In this document: one piece after another, positions 27,950 to 37,214 of the stretch
How positions within the stretch are numbered: the first letter of the stretch is position 1
Layout: each line of letters opens with the position of its first letter
Assembly: GCA_030147945.1 (NCBI GenBank)
Contig: JASBUL010000007.1
Span: forward strand, 1 to 64,000
DNA length: 64,000 bases
DNA from: Oceanococcus sp.
GTDB lineage: Bacteria > Pseudomonadota > Gammaproteobacteria > Nevskiales > Oceanococcaceae
Reading direction: 5' to 3'
The notes under the pieces: model-generated
What the model was told of the DNA's origin: nothing
Databases searched by the model: none
Seen by the model: the letters and a program-made list of their open reading frames with translations, nothing else
Position numbers and translations under genes: made by a program

Positions 27950-29940
27950 CAGAAAGTCCTGCTGAGTTCGACATACGCGGCGCGTGGCGCAATCGGCAGA
28001 TAACGCGCATCACCGGCATCAAAAATGTTCTTCATCCCGGCTGTCAGTTCGACGCCGAGCAGGCGGCGTGGGGTATCTCGCCATTCAACGCGCAGGTCGA
28101 ACAACGCGTAGTCCCGTGCAACACCGGCCTCGGTCGGCGGCCCACCCGCACTGGTCTCGACGGCAAAACGCCGCTCATCCACCCACACCCCACGCAGGCC
28201 CAGCGCGTAGCCACCTCGATCGAAATACACCGCGGTGTTGATGCGATGGCGTGGACGCCCGCTCAGGCCCTGTCCGGTGGCCTGGTCACGCGTGTGCAGA
28301 TAGGCATAGCCAATCTTGAGGTGGAGTGGTGGCCGCAGCCTGCCGAAGCGCCACGACGGTTGCCACTGGGCCTGTATGTCCGCACCACTGAGTCGTGCAG
28401 AGGCGACATTGCGATAACTGAAAACGATGGGGTCGTCGGGGTCCGGCGGACCATCCCCGCTCTGGATCAGCTCGATCAGATCTTCCACCCGGTTCATGAA
28501 CAGAGCCAGATGCACGCTGGCCTGCTCAGAAGCGAACCAGGTCGTGCTCAGGTTCAGCCCGCGACTGCTTTCCGGCTGCAGATCCGGATTGCCCTCGACC
28601 CGATATCCCACCGCCGGGTTGTCGAAGCGCAACAGCAATTGCTTGAAATCCGGCGCACGAAAACCGTGGCCATAGCCCAGTCGCATCATCCAGTCCGGCC
28701 GAATGTCCCAGCGCAAGGCCAGCTTGGGCGACAGCTGCTCGCCAAACTGCGAATCGCGGTCATAGCGCAGACCGGGCACCAGCGTCAGGGTGTGCGACCA
28801 GCTGCGCAGCTGATCCTGCATGTACAGCGATTGGCGATCACGCTCGGCGCGTTGGCTGATGCGGTCCGCCTCAAGTTGTTCGAACTGATATTCGACCCCG
28901 GCTGTCAGTTGGTGCGCACCCAGCTGGTGATCCCACTGAGCGTGCCCGGTCCATTGTTCGTCCAGGGTTTCTTCATCATTGAGACCGCCCGCGCCATCTC
29001 GCCCCTGTTGCAGGAACTGATCGTGGTAACGCGCGTAGTGGGCCTGCAGGCTGAGATCCGATGCGCCCAGCGCAAGCCGTGGTGCAACACCCAGACGCAG
29101 GTCCTCGATACGTTTTCGAGTGCTGTACAGCCCGCTGCCCGTGTCGGCCTCAAGCCGCTCGCTGTCGTCGAGCGACCAGCTCCAGTCGAATGCCAGCGCG
29201 CGCCACGGCCCGCTGCTCAGGTCCCGCTCGGCGGTGGCCATGGCGTACAGCGCATCGCTGTCCTGACCATCTTCGCCCGGCCGCCCGGCATCCAGATCGT
29301 AGGCGGTCTGATGGCTGTAGCCTGCGCTGGCCTGGACAGCCCACGCGGCCAGTTCATGGCCAGCCCGGACACTGGCATCGGCATGGCCGTTGCCATCACC
29401 GCGCACGCGCCACTGGCCCTGACCGAGGTCACGCCGGGTGATGATGTTGATGCCCCCGCCCAGCGCATCAGCGCCATACAGCGCCGAGCTTGGGCCCCGC
29501 ACAATTTCGATGCGCTCGATACTGGCCACCCGCAACCGGGCCAGGTCCACGGCACCGTTTATGCGGCCATTCACCCGGCGCCCGTCCACAAGCACCAGCA
29601 CGTGCTCCGACGACAGACCCTGAATTTCAACGCTGCTGCCCCGCCCGGCCAGCTGGCCCACATGAACGCCACCTTCACGCTGCAACAACTCGGCCACATC
29701 CCGCGCGCCGCTGCGCTGAATCTGTGGCCGGCCGATCACGATGACCGGCACGGGCGATTCGGACAGCTGCTGTTCCGTGCGTGTGCCGGTCACCACCACG
29801 GGGTCAAATTGCACCGCCGCAGCAGGCTCTTCAGGCGCCAGGGTAATGGTGTCCGGGAGATCGTCGGCAGCACCTGAGAGCGCCGGCCAGGTCAGGCAAA
29901 GCGTCACAAGCGACTGTTGCCAAGGCTTGAGCAGAACCAT
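27949..29940 (-). CDS. TonB-dependent haem receptor (HmuR-like)
   Basis: Starting at ATG 29940, which overlaps the HugZ stop (TGATG), the product is about 663 residues with a signal peptide ending near SGAADD, a TonB box VVVTGTRTEQ, a plug with VEIVRGPSSALYGADALGGGINIITRR-type sequence, and a barrel. The FRAP motif (GFRAPDFKQLL) followed by NPDLQPE is typical of haem/haemoglobin receptors. Its partners HmuY and HugZ on either side support haem uptake. Confidence 0.92.
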   Translation of the reverse strand: MVLLKPWQQSLVTLCLTWPALSGAADDLPDTITLAPEEPAAAVQFDPVVVTGTRTEQQLSESPVPVIVIGRPQIQRSGARDVAELLQREGGVHVGQLAGRGSSVEIQGLSSEHVLVLVDGRRVNGRINGAVDLARLRVASIERIEIVRGPSSALYGADALGGGINIITRRDLGQGQWRVRGDGNGHADASVRAGHELAAWAVQASAGYSHQTAYDLDAGRPGEDGQDSDALYAMATAERDLSSGPWRALAFDWSWSLDDSERLEADTGSGLYSTRKRIEDLRLGVAPRLALGASDLSLQAHYARYHDQFLQQGRDGAGGLNDEETLDEQWTGHAQWDHQLGAHQLTAGVEYQFEQLEADRISQRAERDRQSLYMQDQLRSWSHTLTLVPGLRYDRDSQFGEQLSPKLALRWDIRPDWMMRLGYGHGFRAPDFKQLLLRFDNPAVGYRVEGNPDLQPESSRGLNLSTTWFASEQASVHLALFMNRVEDLIELIQSGDGPPDPDDPIVFSYRNVASARLSGADIQAQWQPSWRFGRLRPPLHLKIGYAYLHTRDQATGQGLSGRPRHRINTAVYFDRGGYALGLRGVWVDERRFAVETSAGGPPTEAGVARDYALFDLRVEWRDTPRRLLGVELTAGMKNIFDAGDARYLPIAPRAAYVELSRTF

Positions 29941-30668
29941 CAGGCCGCGCGACGGGTGCGCCAGTAATCCGGCTTGCACATCGCAATGGTCTCCTCGCGC
30001 AGGCGGTCATTGGTCAGCACGCTGCGCCGGAAGGACAGCCGATGAATATCCAGGCCAACGCGCAGGTACAGGGCATCGGAATCCACACCCACCATGACCG
30101 GACTGCGTTCATCCAGTGCGATGCCGGCAAATTCACAGTAGCGCTGCAAGGCATCGGCGTGGTCTTCGTTCATGTGCACGCACGCGGCTGTTTCCGCCGG
30201 CCCCGAGAACGGATTGGCCTTGAGCGTGTCGTCCGGATCCAGCCAGTGGATGCGCCCGAACCCGCCGATGTAGCGAATCCTGACCGGCAGCAGCCTCCAG
30301 AAGCGAAAATCGTGGGCGGTGAAATAGGTCTCCGCTTCGGGATAAAACCTCAGGTAACGGGCCGCCACAGCGCTGACGCCGTGTTCGGACAAAGGCTCGG
30401 CATCGGCCATAACGCAAACCCGCCCATGGGCCTGAATTTCACCACCCGCGCCCTCGACCACGGTCAGCGAACAGCGCGGATCATCCTGAAGATTGGCCGT
30501 GTGCTGGGCAATGTCGGATATCAGAATCACCGGATTGCCATCACCGTCCAGCACGTACGGGGTGACCGAACCCAGCGGATAACCCCGAACCTTGACGCTC
30601 AGTGACGAGAGAATTCCATATTGACGACTACAGAGCAGTTGTTGAGCGTCGCGCGCAGCCTGATGCAT
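29940..30668 (-). CDS. hugZ: HugZ-family haem utilisation protein
   Basis: This 242-residue protein has an N-terminal split-barrel flavin-like domain (pyridoxamine-phosphate-oxidase fold) and a C-terminal DUF2470 domain with HMNEDHADAL. HugZ proteins of Helicobacter and Vibrio-like HutZ bind and degrade haem in the cytoplasm to release iron. It is the first gene of the haem operon, about 44 bases downstream of a Fur box. Confidence 0.9.
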   Translation of the reverse strand: MHQAARDAQQLLCSRQYGILSSLSVKVRGYPLGSVTPYVLDGDGNPVILISDIAQHTANLQDDPRCSLTVVEGAGGEIQAHGRVCVMADAEPLSEHGVSAVAARYLRFYPEAETYFTAHDFRFWRLLPVRIRYIGGFGRIHWLDPDDTLKANPFSGPAETAACVHMNEDHADALQRYCEFAGIALDERSPVMVGVDSDALYLRVGLDIHRLSFRRSVLTNDRLREETIAMCKPDYWRTRRAA

Positions 30669-30711
30669 GTGCTTCCCCAGAGGCAGATCGAACCGGATGA
30701 AGCATTAACTT

Positions 30712-30730
30712 AATGCGAATCATTCTTATT
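30712..30730 (-). promoter_or_regulatory. Fur box of the haem operon
   Basis: AATGCGAATCATTCTTATT agrees with the perfect Fur palindrome seen at 8369 in 15 of 19 positions. On the minus strand a promoter-like TTGAAA and TTAAGT pair overlaps it. It would make the hugZ-receptor-hmuY-HAD-receptor operon iron-repressed. The rest of the 269-base gap to the next plus-strand gene shows no other gene. Confidence 0.85.
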
Positions 30731-30937
30731 TTCAATGCTATTGATAGATTTATTTTCCTGCCCAGGCACGCAGCAAGATCACGCGCATCGCCCCGCATTA
30801 ACCGCTAAACTCTGCCCTGCTGCTTCAGTACGCGCGTCGCTGCCAGATCAGCGGCACACGCTGAACGCAGAGATTGTCCAGCGCATGGAAGCCGCATTAC
30901 CGCGTACAACCGCGCGGCTTAGCGTTTAGCGAGTGCC

Positions 30938-33106
30938 ATGTCCGAGCTTCACACCACATTTCATTGGCGCGCCACCGGGCTCAGTCCACGCGACATCCAG
31001 TTGCAGGCCGCACAGCTGCAGCTCAAGCTGCGCGAGACCGTCGACCCCTATTGTCCCCACGGACACAACGGCGACAGCCTCACGCCGCCCATGCGCGACC
31101 GCCTGAGCCAGTTGCTTCAGCGCTTTCTTGACGCGCGCAAAAACGTGCTCAGCCAGGCCACCTTGGCCGGCCAGATCAGCAGCCATCCGTGGGCGGGTGT
31201 CACCAATGCCACGCTCGATCCAGCACAATTCAGTGCGGTTGGCGAACGGCTGACCCAATGGCAGGCCTGCCTGGTCTCGGTCTCCGGCCTGCTCGGCGAT
31301 CTCGGTCGCTTCCTGCCCGCCGGCACCGATGCCAGCGTGCCCATGACCGAGCTGGGCAGCCTGATCGAGGCCCTGGAGCAACTGCCGGAACCGGATGACG
31401 ATGTCATCTGGGAATATCTGCCGTCGCTGACGGGTGAGCGCCTGCGCCAGTCGCGCAACGGTCTGGACATGTTCCTGTCGCTGGGTGCCCTGTCGATTCG
31501 CCTAGCCGGCCGGTTGAGTCCGTGGGACATGTTCGATCGCTCCTGCCTGAATCGTCACCAGCGCGCCGTAACCAGCCTCAGCAAGCACCTCGCCGTTGAA
31601 GCTTCACTGGGCCAGGTCCGCGAGGTGCTGATGCGCACCGACAGTTTTGTCAGTGACCTCAATCGTCTGGCGCCTGAACTTGAAGCGCTGAACGCGCTGA
31701 TACGCCTCCCCGGCGAGGCGGTGTTCACCACCAGCTGCAACGGACTCGGCGAACTGGAAAAGTTGCTTGGCATCATCAGTGCCGTGCCACATTCCTTTCT
31801 GCAGTGGCGCGATCCGGCATTGCTGCAACCGCAATTCGACACCGCACTGGCGCATCTGCGCCGCGATCTGGACGCGCTCAACCAGCGTGCCGAGACGCTT
31901 GGCGGCCTATTTGATCTCAACGCCCTGCCCTCGATCAATCAGCTGGAGCGCATACGCAGTGCGCTGGAAGGTGGGAAATCCAGTCTGTGGCTGAGCACCC
32001 GGGGGCGGGCGGTCCGTCAGGAGTTGATCAAGTTCTGTCACGATGAGGACCTCGCTCTGGCCCCGATCGTGGCGGCCCTGCCCGCGCTGATCGAATACGC
32101 CATATCGCTCAAGGCCCTCAACGACCACCCGATCTACGCCAAGCACCTGGGGAGGCTGTATCAGGGGCCGGACACCGACGTGCATATGGCCGAGACCTTG
32201 CGGGCCTGGTACCGCGCTGTGCAGCGCAGCTACAGCGGTGAGCGCGCTCGCCTGGGCCAGTGCATTGTGACCCTGCCCGACCGCGCCACGCTGAGCATCC
32301 GCAAGCTGCGCCAGCAACATCAGGCCACCATCGAGCAAGCCCTCGATACCTACCACAAGCTTCATGCCGTGCTCGCCGAGCAGGCGCCACTGCGCGACAA
32401 CCACAGCAACCTGCTGGATCCCGCTCACGGCATCGCCAGCGTCGCACGGGAACTGCGTCAGGCGCTGGATGCGCTCAACGCTTTGGCCACTGATGACCAT
32501 CACAGCATCGGCCAGCTGATCGAAGACGTGAAGGCACAGTCCCGCCTGATCGACGGGCAGACGCAGTGGGAGGAGTTTCGCCAGCAGCATGCCCTGTTTC
32601 AGGGCATGGAAATGGAAATTCACGGCTCGGTCACATCCGAAGCCATGCTGCGCAAAGCCATCGCCACCCTGGCTCTGGCCGACTGCATACAAAGCGTTCC
32701 GCTGGCAACCTTGCGCCGGGTGCTGGAGCAACAATCGCGCCCACGCCTGTACGAACAGCTGCGCAAGTTTGCCGCCACATTGAAAAAGGCCCAGCGCGAC
32801 GAAGAAGCCGCCCGTGAGACCTTCGCCGAGCTGGTCGAACTGGATCTGAACGCCTGGATGCAGGGCCGCCCGGCCAGCCCCGGCGCACTGCGCACACGCA
32901 ACCAGCTGGCCCTGCAGCGTGCCCGCCACCTCAACGACTGGCTGAACTACATCGCAACACAGCAGCAACTGCACAGCCTGGGACTGGGCCGTCTGGCCGA
33001 TGCCATCATCGAAGGCCGGGTGTCGGTCGATCAGGCTGACCTGGTGCTGCAGGCGGCCGTCATGCGCACACTGGCCCTGGAGCTGAATCAGGCGAAAACA
33101 CGCTGA
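30938..33106 (+). CDS. Large helical protein resembling the insert region of giant superfamily I helicases
   Basis: The 722-residue protein is mostly alpha-helical, soluble and lacks Walker A/B or other catalytic motifs. Its C-terminal part (ARHLNDWLNYIATQQQLHSLGLGRLADAII and what follows) and HPWAGV segment near residue 87 resemble the non-catalytic region between the P-loop and the later helicase motifs of very large DUF4011/DUF3320-type helicases, as I recall them. The frame ends where those proteins would enter the helicase core. It may be a truncated remnant, or a stand-alone scaffold. The family call is weak; the open frame and codon use support a real gene. Confidence 0.5.
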   Translation: MSELHTTFHWRATGLSPRDIQLQAAQLQLKLRETVDPYCPHGHNGDSLTPPMRDRLSQLLQRFLDARKNVLSQATLAGQISSHPWAGVTNATLDPAQFSAVGERLTQWQACLVSVSGLLGDLGRFLPAGTDASVPMTELGSLIEALEQLPEPDDDVIWEYLPSLTGERLRQSRNGLDMFLSLGALSIRLAGRLSPWDMFDRSCLNRHQRAVTSLSKHLAVEASLGQVREVLMRTDSFVSDLNRLAPELEALNALIRLPGEAVFTTSCNGLGELEKLLGIISAVPHSFLQWRDPALLQPQFDTALAHLRRDLDALNQRAETLGGLFDLNALPSINQLERIRSALEGGKSSLWLSTRGRAVRQELIKFCHDEDLALAPIVAALPALIEYAISLKALNDHPIYAKHLGRLYQGPDTDVHMAETLRAWYRAVQRSYSGERARLGQCIVTLPDRATLSIRKLRQQHQATIEQALDTYHKLHAVLAEQAPLRDNHSNLLDPAHGIASVARELRQALDALNALATDDHHSIGQLIEDVKAQSRLIDGQTQWEEFRQQHALFQGMEMEIHGSVTSEAMLRKAIATLALADCIQSVPLATLRRVLEQQSRPRLYEQLRKFAATLKKAQRDEEAARETFAELVELDLNAWMQGRPASPGALRTRNQLALQRARHLNDWLNYIATQQQLHSLGLGRLADAIIEGRVSVDQADLVLQAAVMRTLALELNQAKTR

Positions 33107-33163
33107 CCCCTGAGGCGCCCGGCCATGGCACACTGAGGGCTCTCAAATTCCGGTCATATCCTC

Positions 33164-33976
33164 ATGTTTGGAAACCCCTCACTCGAAGGCAAAACCGCGC
33201 TGGTTACCGGCGCCTCCAGCGGCCTTGGTGTCGACTTCGCCAAGCAGCTCGCCGCGCTGGGTGCGCGGGTGATCCTGGTGGCCCGACGCGAGCCATTGCT
33301 GCAACAGCTCAGCATGGACATCCAGGATGAGTTCGGCACCGCGGCGGAATACCGCTGCTGCGACCTCAGCGAAGCCAGCGCGCGCGACGCTCTGGCTGCT
33401 GATCTGGCCAGCGCCGGCATCCACATCGACATCCTCATCAACAACGCCGGCTTCGGTCTTTTTGGTGATTTCCGACACACCGAGTGGCAGCGCACCGATC
33501 AGATGCTGCAGCTGGATATCGTCGCGCTGACCCACCTGACCCGCCTGTTCGTGAACCCGATGGTGGAAAACGGCTACGGCCGGATCATGCAGATTTCCTC
33601 GGTTGGCGCTTTCCAGCCCTCGCCTGGCTATGGCGCCTATTCCGCGGCCAAAGCCTACGTACTGAGCTTCAGCCATGCGCTGCATTACGAACTCAAAGGC
33701 ACGGGCGTCACCAGCACCGTGGTCTGCCCCGGCGTGACCGAAACCGAATTTCTGCGCGTCTCCGGACAACAGCGCAACCGCTTCCACAACGCCACCATGA
33801 TGAGCAGCCGCGATGTCGCGCGCATGGCACTCAAGCGCACGCTCAAGGGACGTTCGGAAATCGTCACCGGCCTGATCAACGCCATCAACGCATTTCAGGT
33901 GCGCTTCATGCCGCGTCAGCTTCTGGCCCGCATCGCTGCGATGGCGATGAAATATGAGGCGCAGAACGACAGCTAG
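33164..33976 (+). CDS. Short-chain dehydrogenase/reductase
   Basis: The 270-residue SDR has cofactor motif TGASSGLG, NNAG at about residue 91, catalytic Ser in ISSVGAF and YSAAK as the Tyr-Lys pair. It resembles DltE/YqjQ-like SDRs that act on lipids or ketones. Its stop shares the four-base palindrome CTAG with the stop of the convergent DUF1329 gene. Its substrate is not known. Confidence 0.9.
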   Translation: MFGNPSLEGKTALVTGASSGLGVDFAKQLAALGARVILVARREPLLQQLSMDIQDEFGTAAEYRCCDLSEASARDALAADLASAGIHIDILINNAGFGLFGDFRHTEWQRTDQMLQLDIVALTHLTRLFVNPMVENGYGRIMQISSVGAFQPSPGYGAYSAAKAYVLSFSHALHYELKGTGVTSTVVCPGVTETEFLRVSGQQRNRFHNATMMSSRDVARMALKRTLKGRSEIVTGLINAINAFQVRFMPRQLLARIAAMAMKYEAQNDS

Positions 33977-35343
33977 TTGCCCGCCCTGGCAGCCGCTTCC
34001 GGACTGAAATTACGTCGCGCCATGGGCTGGTTCAGGCGCCACCAATCGTCACTTTCGTTGGTCAGATAGGTGGCCTCGTAAGCCCCCGAGGTGAGGTCGT
34101 GGTAGATCGATGCACCGCGGTGGAAGGTCAGAGATTCCTGCGAATAGAAGTACGCCACCATGGCGACGCGCCAGAGTTGATCCTGGCCGTCGTAGTTGTC
34201 GGCCCACATCGCCAGCCAGGTGTCCTCATCGGCATACAGACGGCGGCGCTTGTATACGTGGCGCAGCCCGTCTTTGACCTCAGCATCAATCACCCAGACG
34301 CGGTGCAGTTCGTAACGGAAATGATCGGGATTGATGGTGTGCGGCTGGATGATGTCCTCGTAGCTCAGCTCGGGACTGTTCAGCTCGAAGTTGTGATACG
34401 GAATCAGCACCTCTTTGCGTCCGACCAGAGTCCAGTTGTAGCGGTGTGGTGAGCCGTTGAACAGGTAGTCATCATCAGAGGTGCGCAAACCCGAGGGCGG
34501 CACCGGATAATCAAAACCGACTTCGGGAGCTTTACGCACGCGCCGCAGGCCGGGCAAGTATTGCCACGCTTGCGTCGCATCGCCGGAGAAATTGTTCGGC
34601 TGATAACCCACCGCCACCTGGCCTTTGAGGCGATCCGGCGCTAGGAATTTCATGAAGAACAGTGCCGCCGCATGTTCTTTGTCGAAAGGCACGAGTTCGA
34701 AGGGCTGGCCGGGCGCGCCGGTGCCCGTACCCAAGGTGCGGAACTCGCTCTTGCCCCAGGCCACGGTGCCATTGGGATAGACATCTGCGATGTCGTAAAC
34801 CACCTGCTCCGAGCCCGCCCGGTGCGGAACAATGACATTCCAGATGGCCTCCAGACCATTGTCTGGAAACGGAAACGGATGCGCGCCGGTGTAACCGCTC
34901 ACACCCAGGCCATCGTCACGCAGCGCGGCCACTTCGGCATTGCGCTTGACCACATCACAGACCCATTCATGCGGGCGGAAATCGCGATGACTGGGGAAAA
35001 CCCGCATGCGGTAGTGCTCGGGATACTTCTGCAACAGGGCTTTTTGCCCGTCCGTCAGCAGATCGGCGTACTGCGCCATATTGGCCTGCGTCACCACATA
35101 CAGTGGCTGCTCATCGGCGTAGGGGCCGGGCACCCAGCCGTGCGGCTTGTCCAGCCCCGGCCACTGCCCCTGATACTTTCCGGTGTACGCCGCCACACCG
35201 CCCGGCGTGCCTGCGCGCACCGCCCCCATGCAGGTCAGCTCATCACCGCCGAGCCGATCAATCTGCTGCGGAGTGGCATCGGCCCAGGCCAGCTGAACCA
35301 GCATCAGGCCCAGTGCCAGACCGCTGCAAGGTGTTTTTCTCAT
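33973..35343 (-). CDS. DUF1329-family periplasmic protein (copy 1)
   Basis: This 456-residue protein has a signal peptide (to about residue 22) and the DUF1329 domain, shown by the start TPQQIDRLGGDELTCMGAVRAG, then AYTGKYQGQWPG and repeated YELHRVWVIDAEVKDGLRHVYKRRR-type strands. DUF1329 proteins are LolB/LppX-like lipid-binding folds commonly linked to DUF1302 outer-membrane proteins and RND pumps. A close paralogue lies at 56913. A uORF and a terminator-like hairpin precede it. Confidence 0.92.
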   Translation of the reverse strand: MRKTPCSGLALGLMLVQLAWADATPQQIDRLGGDELTCMGAVRAGTPGGVAAYTGKYQGQWPGLDKPHGWVPGPYADEQPLYVVTQANMAQYADLLTDGQKALLQKYPEHYRMRVFPSHRDFRPHEWVCDVVKRNAEVAALRDDGLGVSGYTGAHPFPFPDNGLEAIWNVIVPHRAGSEQVVYDIADVYPNGTVAWGKSEFRTLGTGTGAPGQPFELVPFDKEHAAALFFMKFLAPDRLKGQVAVGYQPNNFSGDATQAWQYLPGLRRVRKAPEVGFDYPVPPSGLRTSDDDYLFNGSPHRYNWTLVGRKEVLIPYHNFELNSPELSYEDIIQPHTINPDHFRYELHRVWVIDAEVKDGLRHVYKRRRLYADEDTWLAMWADNYDGQDQLWRVAMVAYFYSQESLTFHRGASIYHDLTSGAYEATYLTNESDDWWRLNQPMARRNFSPEAAARAGN

Positions 35344-35359
35344 GTCTCATCCCGTGCAC

Positions 35360-35393
35360 AAAAAACCGCGGAGGCAATCCCTGCCCCCGCGGT
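35360..35393 (-). terminator. Terminator-like hairpin in the leader of DUF1329 copy 1
   Basis: On the minus strand ACCGCGG and CCGCGGT form a 7-bp stem followed by six T residues, ending only about 16 bases before the DUF1329 start codon. A 19-codon open frame beginning ATGATGACC at about 35400 runs through it and ends in TGA overlapping the DUF1329 ATG. This could be an attenuator or simply a terminator of upstream transcription. Confidence 0.55.
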
Positions 35394-35448
35394 CATCATG
35401 CGGGCCGTGATCCACGACGACGTACTAGAAATGAAGTAGCCGGAAAAG

Positions 35449-35472
35449 AAAAACCCGGCAAGCCGGGTTTTT
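35449..35472. terminator. Bidirectional rho-independent terminator
   Basis: AAAAACCCGGC-AA-GCCGGGTTTTT is a perfect inverted repeat with five A and five T residues at the ends, so it works on either strand. It lies 44 bases after the stop of the minus-strand lipoprotein gene. Confidence 0.92.
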
Positions 35473-35516
35473 GCAATGCTTTAGCAACGACGTCCTAAAA
35501 AGACGTCACAGGTGAA

Positions 35517-37214
35517 TTATTCAACCTGCATCGATCCTGAGCCGGATGCAGATCCGGTCTCTTCGACAGAGCCATTTTCGTTGTATTCGGTGTAATCAAG
35601 CTCCCAATTAAACGTCGCGGAAGTCCCGCCAATTTCAGTAAATGAGAATGTGAAATCGTAGTAAGCCAATTCACAGTCTATGAACTGGTCATTTTCGCAA
35701 TTCGTTTGTCCGCGATCATGCCCGTCCCCGCCAAACTCGGTGAATTCGAGCCGGTTGCCGCTCACGGCTCGCCAATGGATGTTATTGACATCATTGTTAC
35801 TGAAGTCATTGTCCGGATTCGGCTCAAAACGGATCGAACCGGTGCCATCCTGGTTGAAGACCAAGCGTTCGATATCACTGTCTGCAATGTCGGGGACGAA
35901 CGCACGACCCGCCAGAAAGTCGTAGAGCGTTCCATCAGCCGCAGTCATGGATGAACCTTCTGCACAGGCAAACAAGGTTTGTCCGCCCTCTTCCACAGTG
36001 CAGGAGAACAAGGCGGAATTGCTGTCAACCGCACTGGCAGTCACGGTGACGCGGTACTCCTCACCATCAGAGCCGAACTCGGTGTACTCCAGGACACCTT
36101 GACTGGTCACCGCCCAGGAAATGGGATTGACGTCATCGGTGTCAAAATCGTTGTCGTCGCTGGGCAAGAAATATACGGATCCACTGCCATCTGCGTTAAA
36201 GACCCACTGAGCAACTGAGTCATCCGTACCTGAAGTCTCATCAATTACCTCCAGGTAGAACGCGCGCCCAGCCAGAAACTCACTGGTGAACTTCGCACCT
36301 CCGGAACCGGCCTGCTCACGAGTAAATACTTCGCTGAGCTCACTGGCTCGGGTTGTTCCGTCACCGCACCCAATCAGGAACTGCTCTTCCTCAGGACGAA
36401 TGATGCACAAGGAACTGGCATTTCCCTCACTGAGATTGACGATGTCCACCTCATAAGCTTCTCCCCCGTCACTCGCAACGGTATTGCCACCGACGCTTAA
36501 GAAAAGTTCTTCGTTGTAGGTACTATCCGCCGTGCCAGCGCAGGTGGATGTACCCAGATAGAGCGTTTCCGTACTCAACACATCTGCGTGTTCAACGTCC
36601 CAGACAACGTGGAACGATTCGCTCCCGCCATCCAAGCAGTCAGCAACCCAACGCCCCTGCAAGGCATCGAGAAGAGTCCGGTCTACCGTCACACAGACCC
36701 GCTCTGCATTGGACACCAGCTCATCCACGTTCTGTCCGCTGATGTCGAGGCAAAACTGGCCCGATCCGATATCGGTATTCACAACAACGGCAAGACTCAG
36801 AGACTCGACGGCTTTCGTGGAGCCCTGAGTAAACTCAATTTCTGCGTAGCTATCTGCGCCAACCACCTGCACAAAAAGCTTGGCCAACGCAGAGGTGGAA
36901 TCAAAATCGACATCGATGTCGAGCCCCCCGCCAGAGTTGACTTCCAACGCATCGTCGGCCACGGCCACGGAGGGGTCCCCAGCTGTGCCCGACTTCTCCG
37001 GAGGGTTGCCGGTCTGCAGTTCCGCATCGGTGTTTCCAACGCGCATATCCAGAACCTTCATAACCTCATTGGGTTGTGTCGCTGGATTCAGAGGCTGATC
37101 GCCCGACACCCCATCATCAGAGTCTCCCCCGCTGCTACCACCACACGCGCTGAACAATACGGACAGGGTAACAAGCCCCGCACCCGCAACACGCTGCAGT
37201 TTCCATTCAAACAT
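35517..37214 (-). CDS. Large secreted lipoprotein with repeated beta domains, function unknown
   Basis: The 565-residue protein has a lipobox LFSAC then a Gly/Ser/Asp-rich linker. Two similar domains near residues 310-430 and 430-540 each contain FLAGRAF, then W/L-VFN-x-DGxGS, a D-x-D-F-x-N/T-DDVN segment and L-E-[YF]-TEFG-x-DG. It is very acidic and has paired Cys residues. No known enzyme family is recognised. A strong terminator follows. Its lower GC content than the neighbours hints at transfer. Confidence 0.75.
   Translation of the reverse strand: MFEWKLQRVAGAGLVTLSVLFSACGGSSGGDSDDGVSGDQPLNPATQPNEVMKVLDMRVGNTDAELQTGNPPEKSGTAGDPSVAVADDALEVNSGGGLDIDVDFDSTSALAKLFVQVVGADSYAEIEFTQGSTKAVESLSLAVVVNTDIGSGQFCLDISGQNVDELVSNAERVCVTVDRTLLDALQGRWVADCLDGGSESFHVVWDVEHADVLSTETLYLGTSTCAGTADSTYNEELFLSVGGNTVASDGGEAYEVDIVNLSEGNASSLCIIRPEEEQFLIGCGDGTTRASELSEVFTREQAGSGGAKFTSEFLAGRAFYLEVIDETSGTDDSVAQWVFNADGSGSVYFLPSDDNDFDTDDVNPISWAVTSQGVLEYTEFGSDGEEYRVTVTASAVDSNSALFSCTVEEGGQTLFACAEGSSMTAADGTLYDFLAGRAFVPDIADSDIERLVFNQDGTGSIRFEPNPDNDFSNNDVNNIHWRAVSGNRLEFTEFGGDGHDRGQTNCENDQFIDCELAYYDFTFSFTEIGGTSATFNWELDYTEYNENGSVEETGSASGSGSMQVE

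Noticed and set aside
28246-29877. Long plus-strand open frame of 543 codons
   Set aside because: It is antisense to the haem receptor gene, has no recognisable domain and a composition typical of antisense frames in GC-rich DNA.
30735-30937. Small gene in front of the 722-residue protein
   Set aside because: The 64-codon frame shows no domain or start signal and runs through the Fur promoter region.
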